IMG/VR virus record: IMGVR_UViG_3300021085_000051
Coordinates: 1-49,064 of that record
Source of the DNA: a virus
Reading direction: 5' to 3' (one strand)
Length of the DNA stretch: 49,064 nucleotides
Each line of letters starts with the position of its first letter. Position 1 is the first letter of the stretch. A model generated the notes under the pieces. That model was not told the DNA's origin and did no database searches. It saw nothing but the letters and a program-made list of their open reading frames with translations. Below are positions 15,038-23,661 of the stretch, one piece after another. The translations under genes and the position numbers were made by a program.

Positions 15038-16558
15038 ATGGCAAGACTCAGTTATGCTCCCATAGCGATTAAATCTTCCGCGACCACTTACTATGGTTTT
15101 CGCGGCATTGATCGTTCACGCGACATCACAGCTATGGAAACTCAAAAAGAGCAAAACTTTTGGGTGTTGGATAACTGTTATGTTGACTACCGAGGGCAGC
15201 TAATCCGCGACCCGAAATTCTTTTTGCATTCTGGGTCCAATCGGTTCCCTGTTAAAGCACTGCGCTTCTACAATCGTGAGGGCGTTTGCTATGCAGAGGA
15301 AGACGCTAATGATACTCACCTCGCTTCGGATCGGGGACACAGGGTAGATCAAGCCTATCAAAAGGGCGCAGTCGTCAGCATGACAAACTTCAAGGGAAAG
15401 GTTCATATCTTTTCTGAGAACACCCGCATGTATCGGTACGATGGATTTCAATTCGACACAGCAACGACTTCCATAACCCCTTCATTCGGTGTTCCTATCC
15501 AACGGCGTTTGGCTGTTGCTGGTTTTAAGGATAGGCCAACCACGATTGAATTTAGCCGCGTCGATAACCCCGACATCTTTCTTGAGGAAGAGGCTATCAC
15601 TGAGGAAGTGACCCGTGCTTCCTTTATCGACATTTCCAATCTGATTGGTACAGCCGATGAAATCACAGGCTTGGGAACTTTCGAGGCCAACCGACTAGCG
15701 GTGTTCACCAAAGACCAAACGCTTGTCTACATCATCGACCCCGACTTTGAACAATGGCAACTCGACTCTCGCGCCAACCTTCGCATCGGTTGCATAAGCC
15801 ACAACTCAATCGTGAACGCTGGCTCAGACCTTTTGTTTTGTTCACGCCGAGGCATTCACTCAATCATGCGGTCCGAGCAAAACGGTATTACTATTGCGGA
15901 AGCATCTTTGTCCGACGAAGTTGAGCCTCTGTATCAGGAGCTTGTAAAGACAACGCCAGACCCACGAATGATTAGTGCGGTCTATGATCAGGACACTCAG
16001 ACCTATCATGTATTCTTCCCGCGTCCTGGGGGGACGCAAACCAAGCGTCTATCCATGAACTTCCGTTCTGGATACGAAATGGTGAACTTCCAGTTGGGTG
16101 ACACACTGCTACCAAGATGCGGCGCGTTCCTTGGTGGAAGACTTATGTTTGGAACTGCTGATGGGGTCTATGAGGCTACAGATCGTGTGATCACTCAGGA
16201 CACAGGATTGTCAGACTTACGGCGTTCACCGATGATCGCTGAAACCCCTACTTTGTGGCTGGGTGATTTTCTAAACAGTAAGCGTACACATTCGATGATC
16301 CTCCAAGCTACGGGCCGAGGTCGTTTTTACGTTGATGCTTTAGATGACGAAGACCGTCTTATGACCACTATCGAAGTCAACCTTGATCGTATTGAGGGAG
16401 ACAAGCATTGGGGCGATGCACCTTTGAAATCTGACTACTCGTTCCCATTCAACCACATATTTCGCGGGGTCAGGCTTCGGTTCCGTACAGATGAAAAAGA
16501 CGTTGACGCTGATGTAACGGTTATCAGCTTCGCGTTCTTAATGCACAAGGAGAAATAA
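15038..16558 (+). CDS. Tail tubular / nozzle-like protein (beta-propeller)
   Basis: 506 residues rich in beta strands, with repeats such as KALRFYNREGVCYAEE, GKVHIFSENTRMYRYDG and NRLAVFTKDQTLVYI. This blade-like pattern matches the propeller of short-tailed phage nozzles (T7 gp12-, P22 gp10- and SU10-like). It would close the tail channel below the adaptor. It begins immediately after the adaptor stop. Length is typical for the smaller nozzle proteins. Confidence 0.7.
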   Translation: MARLSYAPIAIKSSATTYYGFRGIDRSRDITAMETQKEQNFWVLDNCYVDYRGQLIRDPKFFLHSGSNRFPVKALRFYNREGVCYAEEDANDTHLASDRGHRVDQAYQKGAVVSMTNFKGKVHIFSENTRMYRYDGFQFDTATTSITPSFGVPIQRRLAVAGFKDRPTTIEFSRVDNPDIFLEEEAITEEVTRASFIDISNLIGTADEITGLGTFEANRLAVFTKDQTLVYIIDPDFEQWQLDSRANLRIGCISHNSIVNAGSDLLFCSRRGIHSIMRSEQNGITIAEASLSDEVEPLYQELVKTTPDPRMISAVYDQDTQTYHVFFPRPGGTQTKRLSMNFRSGYEMVNFQLGDTLLPRCGAFLGGRLMFGTADGVYEATDRVITQDTGLSDLRRSPMIAETPTLWLGDFLNSKRTHSMILQATGRGRFYVDALDDEDRLMTTIEVNLDRIEGDKHWGDAPLKSDYSFPFNHIFRGVRLRFRTDEKDVDADVTVISFAFLMHKEK

Positions 16559-16561
16559 GGC

Positions 16562-18130
16562 ATGGCCCGTCTAAAGGTATTATATCCTGGTAATCACACA
16601 TCCAGTGGCAACATCGGTGCGGATATTGAGAATATTGTCCGTTACCTCAACTCGTCTGAGCTTGGGGACCAAACAATCGCGGAGCTATTAAAAAAGCTTT
16701 TCGACACAGATGGTATTCTTCAAGCACCAGTAGAGCTTCGCAAAGATAACATCGAAGGTTTGCAATACCGTGTCGGTGAGTACACAGAAGCCGAGATCGG
16801 TTGGAAACAGCTTGCCACAGTAGACCAAATTCGCGGGGCGGCTGGTTCAGATGTAGGAACTATTGGTGCGCCTTTGTTTTCTGCACGTTTCGATGTTGTT
16901 GTTAATGAGGCAGATGGTGATGGTAACATTGCGTACCCTACAGGGACAACGGTGTTCAACTTCATCCATGAGCAAGCTGACGCAATTGTAGTATATTTGA
17001 ACGGCGCACTTCTAGCGGCGGGTGATTACACGAATGATCCGTCTGCGAACACTGTCACTTTGACGACAGCTACGGATGCTGATGATCTTGTAACCATTTA
17101 CAAGGTTCAGTCTGCTAACGACAGCGGCTTTGTGCGTGAGGATGTTGTCGCTGGTACGTCGCAAGCGGTTTTCCCATTCGTTCACTCTTCGGACCAGAAA
17201 GTTTTAGTTTACCGCAACGGTGTCCTTCAACGTCAGGGCGGTACTAACGACTATACGCAACAACCCGCCAACTCGACCATTACCTTCACATCGGCTCTAA
17301 CGTCTGGTGATTTGGTCACATTCATAATCGTAGAAGACACATCTCAGGTTCGCGTGTCTGGCTTGATGACTGAAGATAAGTTCACCAACACAAACGGCTT
17401 GATCCCTTACGACAAACTCGCAATCGAAGATGCAGATATTCCGCGATCTAAAGTTGAGGGTGTGACTGAACTACTGGCAAACCGAGGGCGTGTTTATGTT
17501 TCTGCGTCTGAGCCTATAGGGGCGAACGCTGGTGACATGTGGGTGGACACGGCAAGTAGCCCAAACGTGTTGAAGTTCTACAACGGCACAGGTTGGCTTC
17601 TGACCAGCCCCGATACGGGTATTCCCGCCTTCGGCACTATCAACGGCTTGCAGTTTCTCCGCGTAAACTCAACAGGCGGCGGCTTGGAATTTGCGGATGT
17701 TGATTTCACCGCGCTTGTCCCGAAAACTTATATCGGCGCAGCGGATGGTGTGGCTGGTTTGGACGCAACGGGCAAACTCCCAATCGCCCAGCTTCCCGAT
17801 ACCTTCGCCACTCGTTCATTCTTCTTTCAGCAATCAGGTAGCATAACAAACGGAGATTATGTAATCACCCGTGCGTTCAAACAAAACGTGCGTATCGACG
17901 CGATTGCAGTGAAGAGTAATAGCGGATCGGGCAACGTACAGTTGAAAATCAACGGTATTAACGCTGGTGATTTGGTTGCTGCATCAAGCACATTAACAGA
18001 ACAGAACTTGTCTGCCTCAATTGCTATTGATGCGGTAACAACCTCAAAGGAGATAGCTTTTTCCGTTTCGTCTGCGAACAACATGACCGATGTTGAAGTG
18101 ACATTGGCGGCGGTTATCACCAATGTCTAA
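16562..18130 (+). CDS. Tail fibre protein
   Basis: 522 residues. The N-terminal 60 (IENIVRYLNSSELGDQTIAE then LLKKLFDTDG) resemble the N-terminus of the 6000-6536 product. Two repeats of the phage-fibre type follow: VVYLNGALLAAGDYTNDP and VLVYRNGVLQRQGGTNDY. A later segment, AGDMWVDTASSPNVLKFYNG, is a common fibre element. It ends in a beta-rich tip with no protease motif. Likely a trimeric receptor-binding fibre. AAGGAG occurs upstream. Its end overlaps the next gene by 8 bases. Confidence 0.8.
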   Translation: MARLKVLYPGNHTSSGNIGADIENIVRYLNSSELGDQTIAELLKKLFDTDGILQAPVELRKDNIEGLQYRVGEYTEAEIGWKQLATVDQIRGAAGSDVGTIGAPLFSARFDVVVNEADGDGNIAYPTGTTVFNFIHEQADAIVVYLNGALLAAGDYTNDPSANTVTLTTATDADDLVTIYKVQSANDSGFVREDVVAGTSQAVFPFVHSSDQKVLVYRNGVLQRQGGTNDYTQQPANSTITFTSALTSGDLVTFIIVEDTSQVRVSGLMTEDKFTNTNGLIPYDKLAIEDADIPRSKVEGVTELLANRGRVYVSASEPIGANAGDMWVDTASSPNVLKFYNGTGWLLTSPDTGIPAFGTINGLQFLRVNSTGGGLEFADVDFTALVPKTYIGAADGVAGLDATGKLPIAQLPDTFATRSFFFQQSGSITNGDYVITRAFKQNVRIDAIAVKSNSGSGNVQLKINGINAGDLVAASSTLTEQNLSASIAIDAVTTSKEIAFSVSSANNMTDVEVTLAAVITNV

Positions 18131-19691
18131 TGATTTAACGCACGATCAATTGAAACGAATTGCGGAGTCTATGGCTAACATGGGCCGCAACGGGGACAGC
18201 GAGCTTGTTCACGTTATGCCAGAGGAAGTCGCCCTACTCGAAAAGATTGGGGCGGGGACTACTAACCCGCGCACAGGTTTGCGTGAGTTCAACACTACTC
18301 AAGAAAAGTTGAATGCGGCTCTAAAAGAAAGTGGTGGGTCGTGGACCAAGGAAGTAAATGACCTTGCGAAACAGCGTGACGCTGAGAAGGGTCAAACCTA
18401 CAACGCTTCGACAAAAACCTACACCTCGACAAATAGTAGTAATTCCAACCCAAGTTCCTCAAACTCGCAAGGCGATAACTCAATTCGTCAAGACTTGGCA
18501 AACTGGCTTACGCCAGACGATGGCATGACTTACAAAAACGGTATTTTGGTTAATGCTGACGGTAGCAAGGTTAATAAAAACACAAGCTACCAAGATACGG
18601 CTAATGCGAGTACACCTTTTGATGGCAAGTCTTATGTGAACGGACAACTCGTCAATGACAAGACGGGCAAATCAGTTACGAGTGGTCACGACAGTATATT
18701 CAAGACAGTTGCTAATGTGGTTGGTTTGGTAGCAAATCCAGTAGCTTACGTTGCTGGGAGGGCAATTAACAACGCCTTTGATAAAGATGGCGATGGTAAT
18801 ATGTTCACTACGGGTGGTGAATTTACATTCTTCAACAATGACAATGAAAGTTCCACTCAGTCATCCGCGACTAGAACCATTGTAAATAACAACGACGATA
18901 ACGACAGGTCAGCGGCTACCAATACCGCTTCAACGCAGTCAACTACGGGTGGTGACACTGACACAACAGGTGCTTCAAATGAAGAAGGTACATATTCAGA
19001 GATTAGTGACGCCCCCACCTACCGCGCTCCTGGGTTCACCTCTCGTCCAGAACGCCGCAAGTTCATAAACTATGATTATACAGATGGGACAGGTAAGCCT
19101 GTTGGAACGTACAATGGCAATGCCAAGCCTTTCCATGTGGCGACAAGTGCCGAAAGTATTGAAAGCTTTGTCTTGGCTGAGACTGCATCGAATGCAATCG
19201 ACACGATGGTTTCTAGTATGTCGCCCGAAGTCCAAGACAAGTTGAATGGGGACATTTCTGTTCAACTGACAGCAGACAACCAGATCGCATTGTATGTTGG
19301 CAATGATGATACTGGTTATGTCGAAGCTGTTTATGCGGCTGACGACAATGGCATGAACACGGCGATGACTGATGTTGCGAACATGCTGGCTTATGGTGAG
19401 AGTTCTGGTGATCTGAATATCGACGCTGGTTACACTGGTCGAGTTCGGTCAGCCGCTCGTTTCACGGGCTACGATGACAACACACTTAACCAACAGTATG
19501 CGATGCTTAAATCAGAGGGGTCCAATTATGAACAAGGCTCCCCGTTATACTTGCTTTGGTTAGAACGTGTCCAAGAATTTGAAGACGAAATCAAAAGGCG
19601 CGATGGCGACCCTGCGGCAAGTTCTGCTGAATACTCAGTCACGGGTTTGACTAGATCGGTAGCGGAATCTGCGGCTGGGTTCTTTGCGTAA
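18123..19691 (+). CDS. Virion protein with GRNGD N-terminal domain and low-complexity body
   Basis: 522 residues. Residues about 10-60 (RIAESMANMGRNGDSELVHV then NPRTGLREFN) form a small domain also carried by the 88-residue product at 19751. A Ser/Asn/Thr-rich, disordered middle follows, with a hydrophobic patch (FKTVANVVGLVANPVAYVAG) and a more ordered C-terminus. Such GRxGD domains are common in structural proteins of marine podoviruses. Probably internal or tail-associated; the exact role is unknown. Confidence 0.55.
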   Translation: MSNDLTHDQLKRIAESMANMGRNGDSELVHVMPEEVALLEKIGAGTTNPRTGLREFNTTQEKLNAALKESGGSWTKEVNDLAKQRDAEKGQTYNASTKTYTSTNSSNSNPSSSNSQGDNSIRQDLANWLTPDDGMTYKNGILVNADGSKVNKNTSYQDTANASTPFDGKSYVNGQLVNDKTGKSVTSGHDSIFKTVANVVGLVANPVAYVAGRAINNAFDKDGDGNMFTTGGEFTFFNNDNESSTQSSATRTIVNNNDDNDRSAATNTASTQSTTGGDTDTTGASNEEGTYSEISDAPTYRAPGFTSRPERRKFINYDYTDGTGKPVGTYNGNAKPFHVATSAESIESFVLAETASNAIDTMVSSMSPEVQDKLNGDISVQLTADNQIALYVGNDDTGYVEAVYAADDNGMNTAMTDVANMLAYGESSGDLNIDAGYTGRVRSAARFTGYDDNTLNQQYAMLKSEGSNYEQGSPLYLLWLERVQEFEDEIKRRDGDPAASSAEYSVTGLTRSVAESAAGFFA

Positions 19692-19702
19692 TTAGGGACG
19701 AC
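19692..19702 (+). promoter_or_regulatory. Exact TTAGGGACGAC motif
   Basis: Exact 11-mer directly after a TAA stop and 49 bases before the next ATG. Confidence 0.55.
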
Positions 19703-19750
19703 TTGGCCTTCCGTTAAAGGTTAAAGTCTACAAAAGTAAGGAGTTCTAAC

Positions 19751-20017
19751 ATGGCTTTTTCAACAGCTATCATGGGGTCGTCTGATGTGTTTGGTCCGAA
19801 CACTGGCACATCTATTGCCTCTCGCAAAGAAGCTTCGGCTGCGGGTGAGAAGATTGCCGAACAGGGGCGGTACGGCGACACAATGGTTATCCATGCTTCG
19901 CCATTCACGATGAAGCTTTTGACTGACATTGGTGGGGCTAACACCTTCAACCCGAAAACGGGGATGTTAGAGTTTTACAACGTCGATGACCTACTACGGA
20001 AAAAAGTGGGGTACTAG
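19751..20017 (+). CDS. Small GRxGD-domain protein
   Basis: 88 residues. KIAEQGRYGDTMVIHASPFT and NPKTGMLEFYNVDD align by eye with the N-terminal domain of the preceding 522-residue protein, so the two are paralogous. AAGGAG lies 9 bases before the ATG. It is the first gene of a new unit after the motif at 19692. Possibly a minor virion or assembly protein. Confidence 0.65.
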   Translation: MAFSTAIMGSSDVFGPNTGTSIASRKEASAAGEKIAEQGRYGDTMVIHASPFTMKLLTDIGGANTFNPKTGMLEFYNVDDLLRKKVGY

Positions 20018-20020
20018 GCT

Positions 20021-20479
20021 TTGTCTGATCGGTTGGCGATAGTAGGAGAGGTTGCTGAGTTATTTGCGCGTGACGCTTATTACAAAGAGAAGCCTATCTC
20101 ATTGCTATCCAATTCGATCTTCCCTGCTTTGGATCATGGTAAATGGTTGGCGCGGTTTTCAGAAGACAAGTCTCTAACAGGTTTTTGTTCGTATGCTTTT
20201 CTCAAGGCGTCAGAAATCGAAGAGAACAGGTTTGAAGGCAAGGAAGCCTTCTCACGAAAAGACGGTGAAGTTTTGCATATTTGCCAATTTGTTTGTGACG
20301 GTGACAAGAGAGAGGTCTTTTCCTTTGTTCGCTACATTCAAGAAACTTTGTCTAAGAAATATCCAGAGCGTCCGTTTGCATCTGCACGAAGGCTTGGAAG
20401 TGGGACACAAAGACCCGCGAAATATGTAAAGAAAAAAGCGGGTCTATGCGCCCCGAACTATGGTTCAGAAAGGATTTAA
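20021..20479 (+). CDS. HlyC-like toxin-activating acyltransferase homologue
   Basis: 152 residues, from a TTG three bases after the previous stop. The run IFPALDHGKW, then LTGFCSYAFLK, then a basic/acidic spacer and HICQFVCDGDKREVFSFVRYI follows the layout of the HlyC (RTX toxin lysine acyltransferase) fold, which also occurs in pelagic phages. In the enzymes a His near the start and an Asp in the IDFI strand are catalytic; here the matching places look like Tyr and Gln. The protein may therefore be inactive, or a binding module. The family call is by pattern and not certain. Confidence 0.5.
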   Translation: MSDRLAIVGEVAELFARDAYYKEKPISLLSNSIFPALDHGKWLARFSEDKSLTGFCSYAFLKASEIEENRFEGKEAFSRKDGEVLHICQFVCDGDKREVFSFVRYIQETLSKKYPERPFASARRLGSGTQRPAKYVKKKAGLCAPNYGSERI

Positions 20480-20480
20480 C

Positions 20481-22484
20481 ATGAGCCGCTTATACAATCC
20501 ATTCATGCCGAACCTTACGTTTGCATCTGGCCTTCTTCGTGACACTGACGGTGGCGGTGACCCTGGCGGAAGCGATGACAATAATAGTAGCTCCACAACT
20601 GTCAAAGCTGGCGATACAATGTCTGAAATCGCGGAAGCAAACAACATGTCCGTTGAAGAGTTGGCAGCGTCGAACAACATTACTAATGTTGATCAAATTC
20701 AAGTAGGTCAGACATTAGATTTGTCTGGTGCAAACTCTGGTAGCTCGACATACAATAACGGCGTGGGTACTGGCGGTATTGGCAGCAACAACAATGATGA
20801 TGATGACGCGCCTAATCCACTTGCGTCTGCCGTAGCTTCGGGACAGGCTGAAGCCGACAGCTTCCCGTCCTACGATGCGTTTGGAAACGAGTACGACACT
20901 TCTGGAGAAGCTGCGGCTGCGGATAATTTCGCAGAGTTTCAAGCTTCAACCACGACAGGCAGTTACGACGAAATTCCTAACATCTATACGCCCGACCCTA
21001 ACTCTGCTGGGGCTTCCAGCCAAGGCACTTCGTTTGCCAATTTCGACGACACAGACTCAGAGCCTTCCATTTATAACATGGATTTTGGCGAAGCTGGCCG
21101 TGGCGCGAATACTGGAGCCACGGCTAATTTTGGTGAGGAAGCTGCAAAAGCCACTGCCATGACTGACAACGAAATGAGTGCGCTGGACCAGCTTGCCCAA
21201 GATAACTTTAACGCTTCATTTGATGATGATAATAACCTAGTTGAAGGCAGTGTTGTGGACAACATAGCTAATGCCGCTGCTGCGGGTAACACTAACACTG
21301 ACATGTTAGGCAACAGCGCAGACGTGTTGGAAAGGGCTAATATATTCCAAGAAGATGCGAGTAATCAAAACGCTGGCAATAACAACACAACAGAGTTGAC
21401 TGATGCTCAAGTTGCAAACTCAATGGACGAAGACGAGCTTGATGGTGTTTCTAGGATACTTATCAACGATTATGGTTGGTCTTTAAGTGATGATGGGACA
21501 ACGGCGGTAAACCCAACTAACAATCAGGGCTATAACGGCGTAGATTATAACGACCCATCGGAAGCGGAAGCCGCTAAAGCTGCGCAGAACGATGCTGAAA
21601 ATGCGGGAAGCACCTACGACGATGCCCCAATAATCGCATCGCAAGACCCACAGATTGCTGCTGACGCAGTAATCGACAACAAAATGAACAATGACAATTA
21701 TCCAACCACAACGGTGGATGAAATACTTGTCGAGGAATACGGTTGGACAATGGGTGATGACGGTAGGGCTGTTAGCCCAGGTGGTCAAACTGTTGACGAG
21801 GTGAACGCTGTTGACCCAGCAGTCGATCCATCTACCGATCCAGTTGTCGATCCAGTAGTCGTGAATGATGATGATGATAATGATGCTGATCCAGTTGTTG
21901 TAGCCGACGACGATGACCTTCCACCTATGCCGACATTGGAAACTGATCCAAGAAGAGACCCAGAGGTTGATCCAGAAGAGCCAGTTGTTGATCCTGAAGT
22001 CGATCCAGTGGTTGATCCAGTGGTCGATCCTGAAGGTGATCCTGTTGATCCTGACGACCCAGGTGATGTCTTTGCCGACCAGAATGATGACGGTACGATA
22101 AGCTCACTAGAGGCGACAATCGCCAACCTTCGCCAACAGCTTGCGTTGCTGACAAACAGTTCCACGCAAGAAACAGATGGATTGAGCCGTGAGGAAATTC
22201 TCGCGCTTATCGCGGAGGCTATGCGAAACAATAACTCGAATAGCTACAACCCTCTTGCCTACATGAATGCGTTTGGGTTTTCTGCGCAGCCTAATTACTT
22301 CGGCAACCCAATTCCAACCTATATGTCTCAAGATGGCGTCTATGAGCGAAGGGCTGTTAAGGATCGGGATACGGGCGAAATTCGTTATGTAAATGTTCCT
22401 ATCGGAAACGCCTCATTAACTGGTACGGGCGGCTTCCAACGCCGTAGACGTGCGGGATTTGGCGGCAGCTTCGATACATTCTAG
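20481..22484 (+). CDS. LysM-containing acidic virion protein
   Basis: 667 residues. A clear LysM domain at about residues 40-83 (VKAGDTMSEIAEANNMSVEE then LQ-type IQVGQTLDL) binds peptidoglycan. Long Asp/Asn-rich low-complexity sequence follows, with a Val-Asp-Pro repeat run (about residues 445-525), a short coiled coil (LEATIANLRQQLALL) and an Arg-rich C-terminus (FQRRRRAGFGG). AAGGA lies upstream of the ATG at 20481. Probably a virion or ejected protein that holds the cell wall during entry. It shares a unit with the neighbouring internal-protein genes. Confidence 0.7.
   Translation: MSRLYNPFMPNLTFASGLLRDTDGGGDPGGSDDNNSSSTTVKAGDTMSEIAEANNMSVEELAASNNITNVDQIQVGQTLDLSGANSGSSTYNNGVGTGGIGSNNNDDDDAPNPLASAVASGQAEADSFPSYDAFGNEYDTSGEAAAADNFAEFQASTTTGSYDEIPNIYTPDPNSAGASSQGTSFANFDDTDSEPSIYNMDFGEAGRGANTGATANFGEEAAKATAMTDNEMSALDQLAQDNFNASFDDDNNLVEGSVVDNIANAAAAGNTNTDMLGNSADVLERANIFQEDASNQNAGNNNTTELTDAQVANSMDEDELDGVSRILINDYGWSLSDDGTTAVNPTNNQGYNGVDYNDPSEAEAAKAAQNDAENAGSTYDDAPIIASQDPQIAADAVIDNKMNNDNYPTTTVDEILVEEYGWTMGDDGRAVSPGGQTVDEVNAVDPAVDPSTDPVVDPVVVNDDDDNDADPVVVADDDDLPPMPTLETDPRRDPEVDPEEPVVDPEVDPVVDPVVDPEGDPVDPDDPGDVFADQNDDGTISSLEATIANLRQQLALLTNSSTQETDGLSREEILALIAEAMRNNNSNSYNPLAYMNAFGFSAQPNYFGNPIPTYMSQDGVYERRAVKDRDTGEIRYVNVPIGNASLTGTGGFQRRRRAGFGGSFDTF
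21813..22058 (+). repeat. Val-Asp-Pro coding repeat
   Basis: Imperfect tandem units of about 12 bases (gatccagtggtc-like) encode a DPVVDPEVDPVVDP-type run inside the LysM protein. This looks like a flexible acidic spacer and a likely place for length variation between related phages. Confidence 0.75.
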
Positions 22485-22495
22485 GAGACACTCGA

Positions 22496-23650
22496 ATGAG
22501 TTGGTCAAACATAATTGATATTGGCATGGGTGTTGGGAGCTTGGTCTCAGCCAACCGTGCCAATAATGAGGCTGAACGCCTAAACGCCCTGACAGAAGCG
22601 CAAGTCACGGCAGAAATAAACCGCAATCAGGAGGTTGCGGATTTGTATGCTGGTGGCGCAGACGTAATGTCTAACAACCTTAACAGGTTGCTCACTGAGT
22701 ACGGCGATTTTGGGCAGATCACTCCCTCGACTATCAATGACTTCAGTACATTTGTTAGTACCAACCGCGCACAGGAAGAGGCCGCAAACCGCAGAGAGGT
22801 GGATGGTCTTACTTCGTATGACCGTGCGCGGCTTCGCGGCATGGAAGACATGTACCGAGAGTTTTCAGATGTGAAGCTTGAGGAAGGTCGGGACGAGGTT
22901 TACTATCAAGACGAGAAGGCCAAGCTAACCGCGCCTCAGACGTTGCAGTTTGCTCAGATGCAAGATCAGATTGCTATGCAGTTTCAGAACTTGCGTAATC
23001 AAAACACAAACCGTGCGCTGGATAAACAATACTCGAAAGCGTTGGCGAACATTCCACCAGGAATGGAGAACTCTACGTTGCGCGTTCAAATGGAACGAGC
23101 TTCGGCTGACGCCTCACGGGAAGCGTACAACAATGACATGTTGGCGGCGGTTGGTGATGCACAGCAGTACATCGCTGGATTGCAAGGGGCTGCGTCCAAC
23201 CAGCAGAACATGACTAATGCTGAACGTAATATGCAGCGCAATTTGGTTACAGACCGATTGAACTATGGCACGACTACACTCAACAATTCATTGCGCGGCG
23301 GTCAATACGGCCAAGATTACTACGGCAATGAGAAAGCAATGCGTGGTCGGAACATTGAGGAAGTCGGTGCGTTGCAGAATATGCGTAACAACACAGCCTT
23401 ATCCGACTATACCAACTCGCTAAGTCTGGCTGGTGCTGAAAATTCTCTTGCAAATGATTTCATCAATCAAACGCTAGATTTGTCTACAGCCCCGTCCACA
23501 TATTCAGCGCAGGGACAGGCGAATATTTCAAACTCTAGTTCTATTAGTGCGCTTGGTACGATGGCGGCAAATCAGCAGACGTTAGCAAGCCAAGCTTCCT
23601 CTGGTTTAGGTGGTTGGTGGTCTAACTATAAGTCTGTCAACAATTTCTAG
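22496..23650 (+). CDS. Internal virion protein, putative
   Basis: 384 residues, helical, starting MSWSNIIDIGMGVGSLVSAN with a short hydrophobic glycine-rich stretch, then long Gln/Asn/Ala-rich helices. This form is typical of the first internal or ejection protein of podoviruses. TAGGAGA precedes the ATG. It lies directly before two larger internal-protein genes, so it may join them in the channel that carries DNA across the envelope. Confidence 0.65.
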   Translation: MSWSNIIDIGMGVGSLVSANRANNEAERLNALTEAQVTAEINRNQEVADLYAGGADVMSNNLNRLLTEYGDFGQITPSTINDFSTFVSTNRAQEEAANRREVDGLTSYDRARLRGMEDMYREFSDVKLEEGRDEVYYQDEKAKLTAPQTLQFAQMQDQIAMQFQNLRNQNTNRALDKQYSKALANIPPGMENSTLRVQMERASADASREAYNNDMLAAVGDAQQYIAGLQGAASNQQNMTNAERNMQRNLVTDRLNYGTTTLNNSLRGGQYGQDYYGNEKAMRGRNIEEVGALQNMRNNTALSDYTNSLSLAGAENSLANDFINQTLDLSTAPSTYSAQGQANISNSSSISALGTMAANQQTLASQASSGLGGWWSNYKSVNNF

Positions 23651-23661
23651 GATGACACAGA

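Noticed and set aside
21785-22231. Leftward Gly/Ser/Thr repeat frame
   Set aside because: It is the reverse reading of the Val-Asp-Pro repeat in the LysM protein.
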